Shown piece after piece: positions 8,947 to 18,113 of a DNA stretch of 64,000 bases. The notes beneath the pieces were generated by a model. It did not search any database. It was not told where the DNA came from and saw only the letters and a list, made by a program, of their open reading frames with translations. The stretch's first letter is position 1. Each line of letters starts with the position of its first letter. The DNA comes from Palsa-744 sp963734815. Lineage in GTDB: Bacteria; Actinomycetota; Thermoleophilia; Solirubrobacterales; Solirubrobacteraceae. The position numbers and the translations under genes are program-made. The DNA is taken from the NCBI GenBank assembly GCA_963734815.1, contig CAVTIH010000002.1, positions 248,001 through 312,000 of the forward strand. The letters are read 5' to 3'.

Positions 8947-10814
8947 GCACCCACAATCGACCCAAACGGGGCTGGGCTGAAGCGCGCACAGCGCCCGCCA
9001 CGCAGCCGGTAGACCGTCACTTCGGGGCCGGGGCGGGCGTAGGCGAGCGGGTAGTAGTCGAAGGACCAGTCGAAGCCAAACGCCACCGGACGAGCCCCAG
9101 AGCGGTAGGGGGAGACGTGGTAGACGACTTCCCCGGCATGCGCAAGCGCGCGGTAGTAGGCGACAGCGAGCGGCGCGCGCACAGGGTTCGCGAACGCGCG
9201 GCCGGACTCCGCGGAGCCGCTCAGCACCCAGCAGTAGCCTTCGCGCTCGTAGAACGGGATCAGCGACGGGGCGAGCGTGAGCTCGTAGTTTTCCAGGCTG
9301 ACGACGTGACCTTCGCCGGGCATGAGCGCGCCCGAGGGGCCGATCCGCGAGAGCAGCGACTGGTACTTCAGCCAGCGGTCGCCATCGGGCACGGAGAGCG
9401 TGGGGTGCCCGACGTCCTGCACCCACTCGTCGGGCACGATCGGCTCGACGACCACCTTCGCGCCGACGGGCACGTGCACGACCATCCACGCCCGCGCGAG
9501 GGAGCGGGTGTCGGCGCGCGAGAGGACCAGGCCGGAGTGGATGCTGTACACGAGCCCCTGCGCGCACAGCGCAAGCACGGCGAGGGCGGTGAACGCCACC
9601 AGCGCAAGCCGCGGGCGGACGGCGCGCGCCAGCGCCCGGGCGCACGACAACGCCGCGAACGCGGCGAGCAGACAGAGGATCGGGAAGATCGGCAGCAGCC
9701 AGCGCCCGAAGTAGCGCCCCTCGGAGCCCATGAACAGCAGGTAGAGCAGCGGCGCGGGCACGAGCACCCAACCGAGGCGGTGCTCGCGCCACCAGACCAT
9801 CACCGCGCCGGCGAGCGCGGCGAACGCGGGCACCCAGCCCAGCCCCCAGGTGAGCGACCACAGGTAGTAGACGAGCCCGCTCTCGCGCGGGGCGCCGAGC
9901 TTGCCCTGCGCTTCGCCGGAGAGCGAAGACTGGTGGGCGAGGCCCTGCTCGAAGGCGTGGAGGTCGAGCACCGAGTAGGGGTCGGCGATCAGGAAGGCGG
10001 CGAGCGCGGCGGCGCCCGCGAGCACCAGGCCCACCAAAACCGGCCGGCCGGACGCCACGGCGCGCGTTGGGGCTCCCCGCGTCGCTGTTCCAGCGCCCCC
10101 AGCCACGGCTCCGCCGCCCGTGCCTTGGCCTCCGGCGGCGGCTCGACCGTGCTCGCCCGCCCTCCGCCGCGGGGTCGGCGCCAGGTATTGCGCGGCGGCG
10201 GCGGCGAGCAGCGGCAGCAGCGCGATCCCGGCGGTGTACTTCGTCGCGCAGCCGAAGCCGAGGCCAACCCCAGCGATCAGGTAGTCGCGCGCGCGGCCTT
10301 TTCGCAGCACCCCTGCCGTGCCGAGCAGGGAGAGCGTCAGCGGCACGAGCGTGGGGACGTCGTTGAGCGCGAGATGGGAGTAGAAGACCGGCAGGAACGC
10401 AACCGCCTCGAGCGCCGCGGCGAGCAGTGCGATGCCGCGGTCGAACAGCCGCGCGCCGGCGATGTACAGCAGCCACACCGCGAGCGTGCCGAGCAGCGCG
10501 GCGCACACACGCGCCAGCGTGAAGACCGCCGTGGGGTTGACCGCAAACGTGTGCGAGACCCCCGCGCGCCCGCCGAACCAGACGCCGAACACGAGCCGCA
10601 ACAGGTCGGTGTAGGCGGGCGGGTTGACGAAGTAGTGGGGGTTCCAGCCGAGCGTGAGCATCCCGATCGCACGCGCCACGAAGTGAGAGTCCTCGTCGGA
10701 GTTGTAGGCGTAGGGAAGCCCCTGGCGGATGCCCCACAGGCGCAGGCCGAGCGCGAGGAGCAGCACCAGCGCGAGCCCGGCCCAGATGAACCGGCGCCGA
10801 TCAGCAGTTGCCAT
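8943..10814 (-). CDS. GT-C membrane glycosyltransferase (PMT/ArnT-like)
   Basis: This 623-residue multi-spanning protein resembles dolichyl/polyprenyl-phosphate-mannose glycosyltransferases (GT39 type). Transmembrane helix 1 (residues about 10-27) leads into an extracytoplasmic loop with the acidic motif YNSDEDSHF, the usual catalytic region. Many hydrophobic helices follow, then a soluble C-terminal region (about 420-620). A low-complexity stretch near 10060-10190 interrupts the membrane part. The ATG at 10814 overlaps the upstream GT-C stop by 14 bases. With a GT2 polyprenol-type enzyme nearby it could glycosylate surface proteins or lipids; the acceptor is unknown. Confidence 0.82.
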   Translation of the reverse strand: MATADRRRFIWAGLALVLLLALGLRLWGIRQGLPYAYNSDEDSHFVARAIGMLTLGWNPHYFVNPPAYTDLLRLVFGVWFGGRAGVSHTFAVNPTAVFTLARVCAALLGTLAVWLLYIAGARLFDRGIALLAAALEAVAFLPVFYSHLALNDVPTLVPLTLSLLGTAGVLRKGRARDYLIAGVGLGFGCATKYTAGIALLPLLAAAAAQYLAPTPRRRAGEHGRAAAGGQGTGGGAVAGGAGTATRGAPTRAVASGRPVLVGLVLAGAAALAAFLIADPYSVLDLHAFEQGLAHQSSLSGEAQGKLGAPRESGLVYYLWSLTWGLGWVPAFAALAGAVMVWWREHRLGWVLVPAPLLYLLFMGSEGRYFGRWLLPIFPILCLLAAFAALSCARALARAVRPRLALVAFTALAVLALCAQGLVYSIHSGLVLSRADTRSLARAWMVVHVPVGAKVVVEPIVPDEWVQDVGHPTLSVPDGDRWLKYQSLLSRIGPSGALMPGEGHVVSLENYELTLAPSLIPFYEREGYCWVLSGSAESGRAFANPVRAPLAVAYYRALAHAGEVVYHVSPYRSGARPVAFGFDWSFDYYPLAYARPGPEVTVYRLRGGRCARFSPAPFGSIVGA

Positions 10815-12405
10815 AGACCGCGTAGTAGCGGCTCGTGTAGATCCGCCGGAAGCCGGGCAAGGCGATCTGGTCGAGCGGGTTGTCGCCGACGTCGACGATC
10901 GCCTCCTGGAAGACGGCAGCGCCGAGCGGGTACACCGCGACGCTGGCGCGCGCGATCCTGTCGGTGAGCGTGGGGTCGCCCGCTTCGGAGTCGGCGCGCG
11001 CCTCGCTGCGGGCGACGATGTCGTGTTGGTTGGCGGCGCCGAGGATCCAGCGGGCGTCGGGGATCAGCTTGTTGTCGGGCAGCGACAGCAGCGGGCAGCG
11101 CGCCAGTTCGGCGCGCACCGCGGGGGTGTGCAGGGCGACGGCCAGCCCTTCGTGGAAGTCGTCGTGGTAGGCGAGCGTGGTGCGCGCGTTGGAGAGGGAC
11201 GTGACCGACACCGCGGCGACCGCGCCGTACACGAGCAGCGCGGCGCCGGCCACCATCCACACGCGGCGCAGCGGCGAACCGGGGCGCAGTAGCGACCAGC
11301 CGCCGATCGCCAGCGCGCAGAAGGGCAGCAGCAGCGCCGCGGCGCCCATCATGTAGCGGTCGATCACCGACGCGCCGGCGGCGCCCTCGGCGACGTACAC
11401 GAGCAGCAGCAGCGCCAGCACCGCGAGCGGCACGCGCGCGCGGCGCGGGGTCAGCCAGATCCCGAGCACCGCGCCGGCGAGGCCGCCGAGCACGATCGGC
11501 AGCTTGTCGATCCGCACCAGGTAGCGCCAGGTGGCGGCGAGCACGGAGGTGAAGCCCTTGGTGCGTTCCAGTTCGGCGGCGAGCACCGCGGTGGAGTGCA
11601 GCGAGTAGAGCGGGTCGCCGGTCACGAGCGTGTCGATCGCGACCCACAGCAGCGGCGCGGCGGCGACCAGCGCGGCGTAGCCGAGGAGCGTGCGCGGCGA
11701 CGGACCGGCCGCCGCACTGCGATTCGCCCGTGACGACGGACCGGCCGCCGCGCTCCCGCGACGTACCCCCGACCAGAGCCACACGCGCGCCGGCCATGCG
11801 CACCACAGCCAGTACACCCCCGCCAGCACCCAAGCGTCGGGGCGCAGCAGGCCGGCGAGCGCGAGCAGCACGAATACGGGCACACCGCGGCGGGGCCGCT
11901 CGACCTCCAGCGCCGTGGCCCACACGATCAGCGCGAGGTAGGTGAGGTCGAGGTAGCCCTGTGCCGCAAGGTTGGCGTCGTACAGGCGCGTCAGCATCAG
12001 GAGTGCCGCAAGCACCGCCACGAACGGCCCGAAGCAGAGGCGCGTGAGGCGGAAGAGGCCGACCGTTAGCGCCACGAACGAGGCGATTGAGCCGAGCACC
12101 ATCAGCCGCGCACCGGCCTGCCCGAACAGCGAGCAGAACATCCCGAAGGCGAGCGCCAGCGGGTGCTCGGTGGGAGCGCGGTAGACGCCGAAGTCGGGCA
12201 GTTGCAGGTGCAGCAGGTCGCGCCCCCACAGCAGCGCGTAGAAGGAGTCGTATGTCGGGTACGTCGGGAAGGCGAAGTACCCCACGAGCGCCCCCACGCA
12301 GAGCGCCGCGAAGCCGAGCTTCGCCCACGTGGCGCCTGGCACGGCGCGCAGGCGCGCAAGCCGTGTGCGGTCGTGCCCGGGCCGGGCGAGCGTGGCGCTC
12401 TGCAT
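10801..12405 (-). CDS. Putative GT-C family membrane glycosyltransferase
   Basis: This 534-residue protein begins at the ATG at 12405 (MQSATLARPGHD) and has about ten hydrophobic helices. After the first helix a loop contains PTYDSFYALLWGRDL and HPLALAFGMF, as in GT-C enzymes where an Asp in loop 1 is catalytic. The C-terminal part (about 390-534) is soluble. Family assignment rests on topology and this loop, so the substrate is unknown. A repeat-encoded insertion (SAAAGPSSRANRSAAAGPS) lies at 11698-11751. It is divergent from the GT2 gene across 56 bases and leads the glycosyltransferase-to-recG run. Confidence 0.7.
   Translation of the reverse strand: MQSATLARPGHDRTRLARLRAVPGATWAKLGFAALCVGALVGYFAFPTYPTYDSFYALLWGRDLLHLQLPDFGVYRAPTEHPLALAFGMFCSLFGQAGARLMVLGSIASFVALTVGLFRLTRLCFGPFVAVLAALLMLTRLYDANLAAQGYLDLTYLALIVWATALEVERPRRGVPVFVLLALAGLLRPDAWVLAGVYWLWCAWPARVWLWSGVRRGSAAAGPSSRANRSAAAGPSPRTLLGYAALVAAAPLLWVAIDTLVTGDPLYSLHSTAVLAAELERTKGFTSVLAATWRYLVRIDKLPIVLGGLAGAVLGIWLTPRRARVPLAVLALLLLVYVAEGAAGASVIDRYMMGAAALLLPFCALAIGGWSLLRPGSPLRRVWMVAGAALLVYGAVAAVSVTSLSNARTTLAYHDDFHEGLAVALHTPAVRAELARCPLLSLPDNKLIPDARWILGAANQHDIVARSEARADSEAGDPTLTDRIARASVAVYPLGAAVFQEAIVDVGDNPLDQIALPGFRRIYTSRYYAVYGNC
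11698..11751. repeat. Direct repeat inside glycosyltransferase gene, 36-bp spacing
   Basis: The 18-bp sequence CGACGGACCGGCCGCCGC occurs perfectly at 11698-11715 and 11734-11751, a spacing of 36 bases, which keeps the reading frame. It encodes the repeated peptide SAAAGPS in a loop of the membrane protein. Confidence 0.85.
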
Positions 12406-12461
12406 CGGATAGAGCTTATGTGGCCGGTAGGCTGTGAGGCGATGGCAAGACCCTGCCCGCA

Positions 12462-13463
12462 ATGAAGCTGATCATCCAGATCCCCTGCTGGGACGAGGCC
12501 CAGACGCTGCCCGTGACGCTCGCCGAGCTGCCGCGCGAGCTGCAGGGCTTCGACACGGTCGAGTGGCTGGTGATCGACGACGGCTCGCGCGACGAGACGA
12601 TCGAGGTGGCACGCCGCCACGGCGTCGACCATCTCGTGGCGTTGACCAACCACAAGGGCCTCGCCAGCGCCTTCCAGGCCGGCCTCGACACCTGCCTGAA
12701 GCTGGGCGCCGACGTGATCGTCAACACCGACGCCGACAACCAGTACTACGGCCCCGACATCGCGCGGCTGGTCGCGCCGATCCTCGAGGGCCGCGCCGAC
12801 ATGGTCGTCGGCGACCGCGAGGTGGACTCGATCGAGCACTTCTCACCGCTGAAGAAGGCGCTGCAACGGCTGGGCTCGTGGGTTGTGCGCCAGGCCTCCT
12901 CGACCTCGGTGCCCGACACGACCTCGGGCTTCCGCGCCTACAACCGCGAGGCCGCGTTGCAGGTGCAGGTCGTCTCGAAATTCACCTACACCCTGGAGAC
13001 GATCATCCAGGCCGGCAAGCTGCTGGTGGCAGTCGAGCACGTGCCCGTGCGCACCAACCCCGCCACGCGCGAGTCGCGCCTGTTCCCCTCGATGGGGGCG
13101 TACGTGCGCCGTAACGCGGTGTCGATCTTCCGCATCTACGCCCAGTACGAGCCGCTGCGGATCTTCTGGAGCCTCGCCGCGGTGATCGGCGTGGCGGCGC
13201 TCGGCGTGTGGATCCGCTTCGTCGTCGCCTACGCCGAAGGCAACGGCAAGGGCCACGTGCAGTCGTTGATCCTCGGCGCGGTGCTGTTCATCGCCGCCGT
13301 GGTGCTGTGGGCGCTCGGGGTGATCGGCGACCTGCTCGCCGCCCAGCGCGTGCTCACCCAGCGCACGTTCGAGCGGGTACGGCGGATCGAGCTGCAGCTG
13401 GACGTGCCCCCGTCGCACTACGAACCCGGACAGGCCGAGCAGCACGAGGTGATCGGGGCTTGA
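12462..13463 (+). CDS. GT2 family glycosyltransferase, DPM1/GtrB-like
   Basis: This 333-residue enzyme has a GT-A fold N-terminus: IIQIPCWDEAQTLP, DDGSRDET and NTDADNQYYG, the last giving the DxD metal/nucleotide-sugar site. Two hydrophobic segments at about 225-247 and 262-285 anchor the C-terminus, as in GtrB/ArnC-type polyprenol-phosphate glycosyltransferases. It probably loads a sugar onto a polyprenyl phosphate for use by the neighbouring GT-C enzymes. It reads away from those genes across a short divergent promoter region (12406-12461). Confidence 0.88.
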   Translation: MKLIIQIPCWDEAQTLPVTLAELPRELQGFDTVEWLVIDDGSRDETIEVARRHGVDHLVALTNHKGLASAFQAGLDTCLKLGADVIVNTDADNQYYGPDIARLVAPILEGRADMVVGDREVDSIEHFSPLKKALQRLGSWVVRQASSTSVPDTTSGFRAYNREAALQVQVVSKFTYTLETIIQAGKLLVAVEHVPVRTNPATRESRLFPSMGAYVRRNAVSIFRIYAQYEPLRIFWSLAAVIGVAALGVWIRFVVAYAEGNGKGHVQSLILGAVLFIAAVVLWALGVIGDLLAAQRVLTQRTFERVRRIELQLDVPPSHYEPGQAEQHEVIGA

Positions 13464-14086
13464 GCGCCGACGTCACCCTCTCCCGCGACGGCATCGTCAC
13501 GGGTAACACCTACGACAAGTACGGCTCGACCAACCCGCTCGCGCGGCGGCTGATGGCTGGGTTTGAGCGCGACCTCGACGGGCTGCTCGCACGCGCCGAT
13601 CCCGCCTCGCTGCTGGACGTGGGCTGCGGCGAGGGGGTGCTCGTGCACCGCTGGGCGCAGCGGCTGGAGGGACGGCGGATTGTCGGTATCGACCTGGAGG
13701 AGGAGTCGATTCAGGCCGGTTGGGCGCAGCGTCGGGCGCCCAACCTCGAGTACCGCGTGATGCGCGCCGAGAACCTGCCGTTCGCCGACGGCGAGTTCGA
13801 CCTCGCGTCCGCGATCGAGGTGCTCGAGCACGTGCCCGACCCCGCCCACACGCTCGCCGAGATGGCGCGCTGCGCCAAGCGTCACCTGCTCGTGTCGGTG
13901 CCGCGCGAGCCGCTGTGGCGCGCGCTCAACATGGCCCGCGGCGCCTACCTGCGTGAGCTCGGCAACACACCGGGGCACCTCAACCACTGGTCGCGGCGCT
14001 CGTTCGTGCGCCTGCTGGCGCGCCACGGGACGGTCGCCGAGATGCGCTCGCCCTTCCCGTGGACGATGCTGCTCGTGCGTCTTTGA
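13460..14086 (+). CDS. SAM-dependent class I methyltransferase
   Basis: This 208-residue methyltransferase has motif I (LLDVGCGEGVL), an acidic loop (IVGIDLEEESIQ), and post-motif residues ENLPFADGEFDLASAIEVLEHVPD typical of the Methyltransf_11 group. I start it at a TTG (13460) overlapping the GT2 stop; a later GTG at ...DVTLS is possible. The C-terminus has a YlrELGNTPGHLNHWS stretch seen in glycan-locus methyltransferases. The substrate is not evident; the location suggests a sugar or lipid-linked glycan. Confidence 0.82.
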   Translation: MSADVTLSRDGIVTGNTYDKYGSTNPLARRLMAGFERDLDGLLARADPASLLDVGCGEGVLVHRWAQRLEGRRIVGIDLEEESIQAGWAQRRAPNLEYRVMRAENLPFADGEFDLASAIEVLEHVPDPAHTLAEMARCAKRHLLVSVPREPLWRALNMARGAYLRELGNTPGHLNHWSRRSFVRLLARHGTVAEMRSPFPWTMLLVRL

Positions 14087-14138
14087 CCCGGGAGGGCCCA
14101 CTTCAGCCTCCGATTGGGCGAGGAGCGCAGGTGTTGCA

Positions 14139-15776
14139 ATGAAAAATCAAAAGGCCGATAGCCATAGCTATACACCGGTCGTAAAGCAACACGCACAACA
14201 TTCCCCCTCCCCGCCCACCGCCCCGCTCGATCGACCATCTGCGAGGGACCGCACGGAAGGCTCCCCAACCGGCCGCTCCTACGGCAGCGGCGCGCGGCTC
14301 CTCTCCGTAGGGATCGCCGCGACGGGCCTGCTGACGTTCGCCTACTTCTCGATCGCCTCGCACGTGCTGAGCGAAGAAGCGGCGCAGCGCCTGGACGTGC
14401 TGTGGTCGGTGATGTTCGTCGTGATCTCGGTGATCTACCGCCCCGTCGAACAACTGCTCTCGCGCACGATCGCCGAGCGCCGCGCCCACGGCCACGCCCA
14501 GCACCCGCTGCGCGTCCCGCTTGCGCTGCAGGCCGGCTTCGCGCTCCTCTTCCTCGTGGTCGCCCTGGCGTTGCACGAACAGCTGATCCACCAAGTCTTC
14601 GATGGGTTCACCGCGCTCTACTGGGTGCTCGTCGTCGGCACGCTTGCCTACGCCGGCAGCTACTTCGCGCGCGGCTGGCTGGCCGGCCACCAGTACTTCG
14701 GCTTGTTCGGCGCGCTGGTGTTGATGGAGTCCGCCTCGCGCATCTGCTTTGCCCTCGCGGTCGTCCTCGGCCTCGCCTCCGGTCAGACCGCCGTCGCGCT
14801 GGGAATCGCCGCGGCGCCGCTGCTCTCGCTGGTGGTTGTACCAGCCGCGTTCGCGCGGGCGGCGAGGGAGCGCCGGGACGCTGTGGAGGCACGGGTCACC
14901 GCCGCGGGAGCGGGCGCCGCGGAGGGAGGGAACGCCGCGGCGACGACGGATGCCCAGAGCGCGGTGGCAGCCGACAGGGGACAAACCATTCCTTCGGCCC
15001 CCAACCAAGCCATTCCTTCTCCTGTAGACCAACCGAACGCCACCCCCTTCACCGTGGACGAGGCCGACGCGGCGCTCGCCGGCCCGGGCACCGAGGGCGT
15101 GCAGGAGGTGGCCGCGCACGAAGAGCTCTCGCTTTCGCGCGGCGGGCGCTTTGCGCTGTGGGTCTCCGGGATCATGCTCTCCGAGCAGACTCTCCTGAAC
15201 GCGTCGGTGTTGACGGTCGACGCGCTCTCCCCCGACAAGGCGCTGGCGGGGATCGTCTTCAACGTGATGCTGATCGCCCGAGCCCCCCTGCAGCTCTTCC
15301 AGGCGATCCAAACCTCGCTGCTGCCCCACCTCACCGGCTTGGAGGCCCGCGAGGGCCACGCCGCCTTCGCCCACGCAATCCGTCTCACCATCCGCGTGAT
15401 CGCCGCGTTCGCCGCGGCCGTGGCGCTCGGCCTGCTGATCGTCGGCCCGTTCGTGATGGGCCACATCCTCTTCGGCCAAACCTACACCTACAACCGCTTC
15501 GGCCTGGCCCTGGTGGGGCTCGGCATGGGCATGCACCTCGCCTCGGGCACGCTCAATCAGGCTGCCCTCGCGCGCAACCGTGCCCGCGCCGCCGCGCTCT
15601 GCTGGCTCGCCGCGGCCGTGGTGTTCCTGGGGTGGATGTTCGTCCCGGCGGTCGGTGAACAGGTGCTTCGCGCGGAGATCGGGTATTTGGGGGCGACCAC
15701 GCTCCTTGCGGGGCTGCTTGGAGTGCTCTATCGCCGGAGTCAGTCCGCGCCCGCGGCCTCCGCGATCGCCCGGTAG
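14139..15776 (+). CDS. Polysaccharide flippase-like membrane protein (MATE/MOP superfamily)
   Basis: This 545-residue protein has a polar N-terminus of about 55 residues and then at least ten hydrophobic segments, resembling Wzx-type O-unit flippases. Family cues are the first helix pair (GIAATGLLTFAYFSIASHVL) and the SYFARGWLAGHQYFG region. Between the two membrane halves (about 14880-15090) lies a long Ala/Pro/Ser-rich insert that includes a repeated CCATTCCTTC. An AGGAG lies 13 bases before the ATG. It probably exports lipid-linked glycans made by the adjacent enzymes. Its 3' end overlaps rpe by 37 bases, converging. Confidence 0.8.
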   Translation: MKNQKADSHSYTPVVKQHAQHSPSPPTAPLDRPSARDRTEGSPTGRSYGSGARLLSVGIAATGLLTFAYFSIASHVLSEEAAQRLDVLWSVMFVVISVIYRPVEQLLSRTIAERRAHGHAQHPLRVPLALQAGFALLFLVVALALHEQLIHQVFDGFTALYWVLVVGTLAYAGSYFARGWLAGHQYFGLFGALVLMESASRICFALAVVLGLASGQTAVALGIAAAPLLSLVVVPAAFARAARERRDAVEARVTAAGAGAAEGGNAAATTDAQSAVAADRGQTIPSAPNQAIPSPVDQPNATPFTVDEADAALAGPGTEGVQEVAAHEELSLSRGGRFALWVSGIMLSEQTLLNASVLTVDALSPDKALAGIVFNVMLIARAPLQLFQAIQTSLLPHLTGLEAREGHAAFAHAIRLTIRVIAAFAAAVALGLLIVGPFVMGHILFGQTYTYNRFGLALVGLGMGMHLASGTLNQAALARNRARAAALCWLAAAVVFLGWMFVPAVGEQVLRAEIGYLGATTLLAGLLGVLYRRSQSAPAASAIAR

Positions 15777-16486
15777 GCCGCCCCCGGCTCAGAAGCGTGA
15801 AAGATCGCCGAGCCGGCCACGAACAGGGTCGTGCCCGCCTCGCGGCAGACCAGCGCGGTGCTCGGGTCGATGCCCCCGTCGACCTCCAGCGCCGCCGGCT
15901 CGCGGCTCACCGTACGCTGCCCCGCGCCCGCGGCCGAGGCGTCATCCGGCGCCTCCCCGTCCAGCAGCGCCCGCAGCCGCGCGATCTTCGCCGGCGAGCG
16001 CGCGATGAACCGCTGCCCGCCCCAGCCAGGGCTTACGGTCATGCACAGCGCGAGGTCGATCGTGCCGGCCAGCTCCACCAGCGCCTCAACGGGCGTGGCG
16101 GGGTTGATCGCGACGCCCACGCAGGCGCCCCCGGCGCGAATCTCGTTCGCGGCATACTCCGCGTGCGGGGTGGCCTCCGCGTGAAAGGTGACCGAGTGCG
16201 CGCCAGCGCGCACGAACTCGCCGACCTGGCGCTCAGGGCGCTCGATCATCAGGTGCACGTCGAGCATCCCCTCCACCTCCTCGACCTGCTCGCGTAGCGC
16301 GGAGACAACCACGGGTCCGAGCGTGAGCTGGGGGACGAAGTGGCCGTCCATCACATCCACGTGAATCACCCGCGCGCCGGCAGCCAGCACCTCGCCCACC
16401 TGCGCGCGCAACGCGCCGAAGTCGGCGGAGAGAATCGAGGGCGCCACCCTCACCCCCGCGAGCAGCTCCTTTGTCGAGGGGCTCAT
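15740..16486 (-). CDS. rpe: Ribulose-phosphate 3-epimerase
   Basis: Rpe interconverts ribulose 5-phosphate and xylulose 5-phosphate in the pentose phosphate pathway. The 248-residue TIM barrel shows VAPSILSADFGAL, HVDVMDGHFVP (metal-binding His and Asp), DVHLMIERPE, MTVSPGWGGQRF and EVDGGIDPST. An insertion after LLDGEAPDDA (about 15905-15955) adds some 20 residues in a loop. It is the last gene of the metK-priA-def-fmt-rsmB run. Confidence 0.96.
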   Translation of the reverse strand: MSPSTKELLAGVRVAPSILSADFGALRAQVGEVLAAGARVIHVDVMDGHFVPQLTLGPVVVSALREQVEEVEGMLDVHLMIERPERQVGEFVRAGAHSVTFHAEATPHAEYAANEIRAGGACVGVAINPATPVEALVELAGTIDLALCMTVSPGWGGQRFIARSPAKIARLRALLDGEAPDDASAAGAGQRTVSREPAALEVDGGIDPSTALVCREAGTTLFVAGSAIFHASEPGAAYRAIAEAAGAD

Positions 16487-16525
16487 CCGACGCGTCTCTG
16501 AGAATCCAGCGTGGCCATCGGGCGC

Positions 16526-16771
16526 TCAGATCGGCACGAGCATGCTGTCGCCGCAGTTGTTGCACTTGAGAATCGCGGTCGAGGACATTCTCACGATCGT
16601 CGAGTGCTCGCCGCAGTTGGGGCACACCGAAGCGAGCTCGAAGCGGTGCAGGCAGTAAACACAGCGGTAGCGCCCCGGCAGGTTGGTCGGGCGCAGCCAC
16701 GGCTCCGAGCAGTGCGGGCACAGCGGCCCGAGGTCGCCCGGGGCAGTCGGGTCGCGCTCGCTGGCCATCAC
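16526..16771 (-). CDS. Small double zinc-ribbon protein
   Basis: This 81-residue protein has four CxxC knuckles (CPHC, CVYC, CPNC and CNNC), enough for two zinc ribbons. I do not recognise a specific family; short zinc-ribbon proteins like this are common in actinobacteria and of unknown role. It begins 4 bases after the rsmB stop, so it is certainly in the same transcription unit. Either of the two initial methionines could be the start. Confidence 0.78.
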   Translation of the reverse strand: MMASERDPTAPGDLGPLCPHCSEPWLRPTNLPGRYRCVYCLHRFELASVCPNCGEHSTIVRMSSTAILKCNNCGDSMLVPI

Positions 16772-16775
16772 TCGC

Positions 16776-18113
16776 TCACTTACGCCGCAGCCGCGCGACG
16801 AAGAAGCCGGCGGTGTGGTCGCGGTGGGGCAGCGTCAGCACTTCGTCATCCAGGCAGAAGCCGGGATTGGCTTCCAGGAAGGCGAGGATCTGGCTCTGGT
16901 TCTCGACTGCGGAGATCGTGCACGTAGAGTAGACCAGCACACCGCCCGGACGCACAACTGCAGCGCCGGCTGCAAGGATCGCCGCTTGTGTCTGCGCCAG
17001 CCGCGCCAGATCCCCGGCCGCGATCCGCCAGCGCAGGTCGGCGCGCGCCTGCAGCGTCCCCAGCCCCGAGCACGGCGGATCTACCAGCACGCGGTCAAAC
17101 GGCGCCTCGTCCCGCAGCGGCTGCGCCGCGTCGCCAAGCACCACCCGCACGCACTCCCGCGCGCGCAGACGCTCCACGGTCCGTTGCAGCTCCGCGGCGC
17201 GACGGCGGTTGCGCTCGACCGCCACCACCTCGCCCTTGCCGCCCATCAGCGCCGCGAGGTGCGTGGTCTTACCGCCGGGCGCGGCACACAGGTCGAGCAC
17301 CCGCTCGCCCGGCTGGGGCGCCAGCGCTCGCGCTGGCAGCATCGCCCCCCGTGACTGCGCCAGCACCGCGCCGGAGCCCCACTGCGGTGAGCCGTGCACG
17401 TCCCACGGACCCTCCAGCACCAGCGCCTCCGGGATATGCGGATCGCCGTGGACGCCCACCGGCCGAGGGCCCGCCCCGAGCTGCGCCACGACGCTGGCCG
17501 GCTCGGCGACCAGCGTGTTCACGCGCAGCGCCAGCTCCGCCGGCTCGTTGTCAAACGCCAGCAGCGCGCGGGCCTCCTCGGCGCCCAGCTGCTCCCACCA
17601 CAGCCGTGCAATCCACTCCGGGTGGGAGTGCTTCAGCGCCGCGGCCTCGGGCGTGCTGTCCTCGAGCGCCGCCAGCAGCGCCTTGCCCTCGCGTGTGGCC
17701 CGACGCAGCACGGCGTTGACGAGGCCGTGACCTCCGCGGCCGGCCCGCGAGCCGCCGCCAGTCGGCGCACGACCGCCCATTACCACCCCGCCACCCTTCG
17801 CCAACTCGACCGCGTCCGCCACCACCGCATGGTCGGGCGCGCCGCCGAGATACAGCAGCTCGTACAGCCCCAGCCGCAGCGCCGCCAGCACCGGTGGGTC
17901 CAGGCGCTTCAGCGGCCGCTCGGCAAGCCGTTCGATCAGATAGTCCAGGGTGCCCTTGCGCTGCACCGCCCCGTACGCCAGGCGCATCGCCAGGGCACGG
18001 TCGCGCGCGTCGAGCTCGCGTGCCTCCGCGCGCAGCGCCAGATCAGCGTACGCGCCCTGCTCGAACACCCTGCGCAACACCGCGTACGCGCAGACGCGGG
18101 CTTTAGAGGGCAT
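16776..18113 (-). CDS. rsmB: 16S rRNA (cytosine-967-C5)-methyltransferase RsmB
   Basis: RsmB (Sun/Fmu) methylates C967 of 16S rRNA. The 445-residue protein starts at the ATG at 18113 (MPSKARVCAYAVLRR), overlapping the fmt stop by 11 bases. The N-terminal NusB-like RNA-binding domain spans about 1-140. The SAM motif LDLCAAPGGKTTHLAAL and the two catalytic cysteines in DPPCSGLGT and YSTCTIS are present. A Gly/Arg-rich insert (VVMGGRAPTGGGSRAGRGG, about 17735-17790) lies in the NusB-like part. Confidence 0.94.
   Translation of the reverse strand: MPSKARVCAYAVLRRVFEQGAYADLALRAEARELDARDRALAMRLAYGAVQRKGTLDYLIERLAERPLKRLDPPVLAALRLGLYELLYLGGAPDHAVVADAVELAKGGGVVMGGRAPTGGGSRAGRGGHGLVNAVLRRATREGKALLAALEDSTPEAAALKHSHPEWIARLWWEQLGAEEARALLAFDNEPAELALRVNTLVAEPASVVAQLGAGPRPVGVHGDPHIPEALVLEGPWDVHGSPQWGSGAVLAQSRGAMLPARALAPQPGERVLDLCAAPGGKTTHLAALMGGKGEVVAVERNRRRAAELQRTVERLRARECVRVVLGDAAQPLRDEAPFDRVLVDPPCSGLGTLQARADLRWRIAAGDLARLAQTQAAILAAGAAVVRPGGVLVYSTCTISAVENQSQILAFLEANPGFCLDDEVLTLPHRDHTAGFFVARLRRK

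Noticed and set aside
7300..12460. FMN riboswitch controlling the riboflavin genes
   Set aside because: The genes upstream of ribD overlap without a gap, and no conserved RFN core was seen in the short divergent region at 12406-12461.
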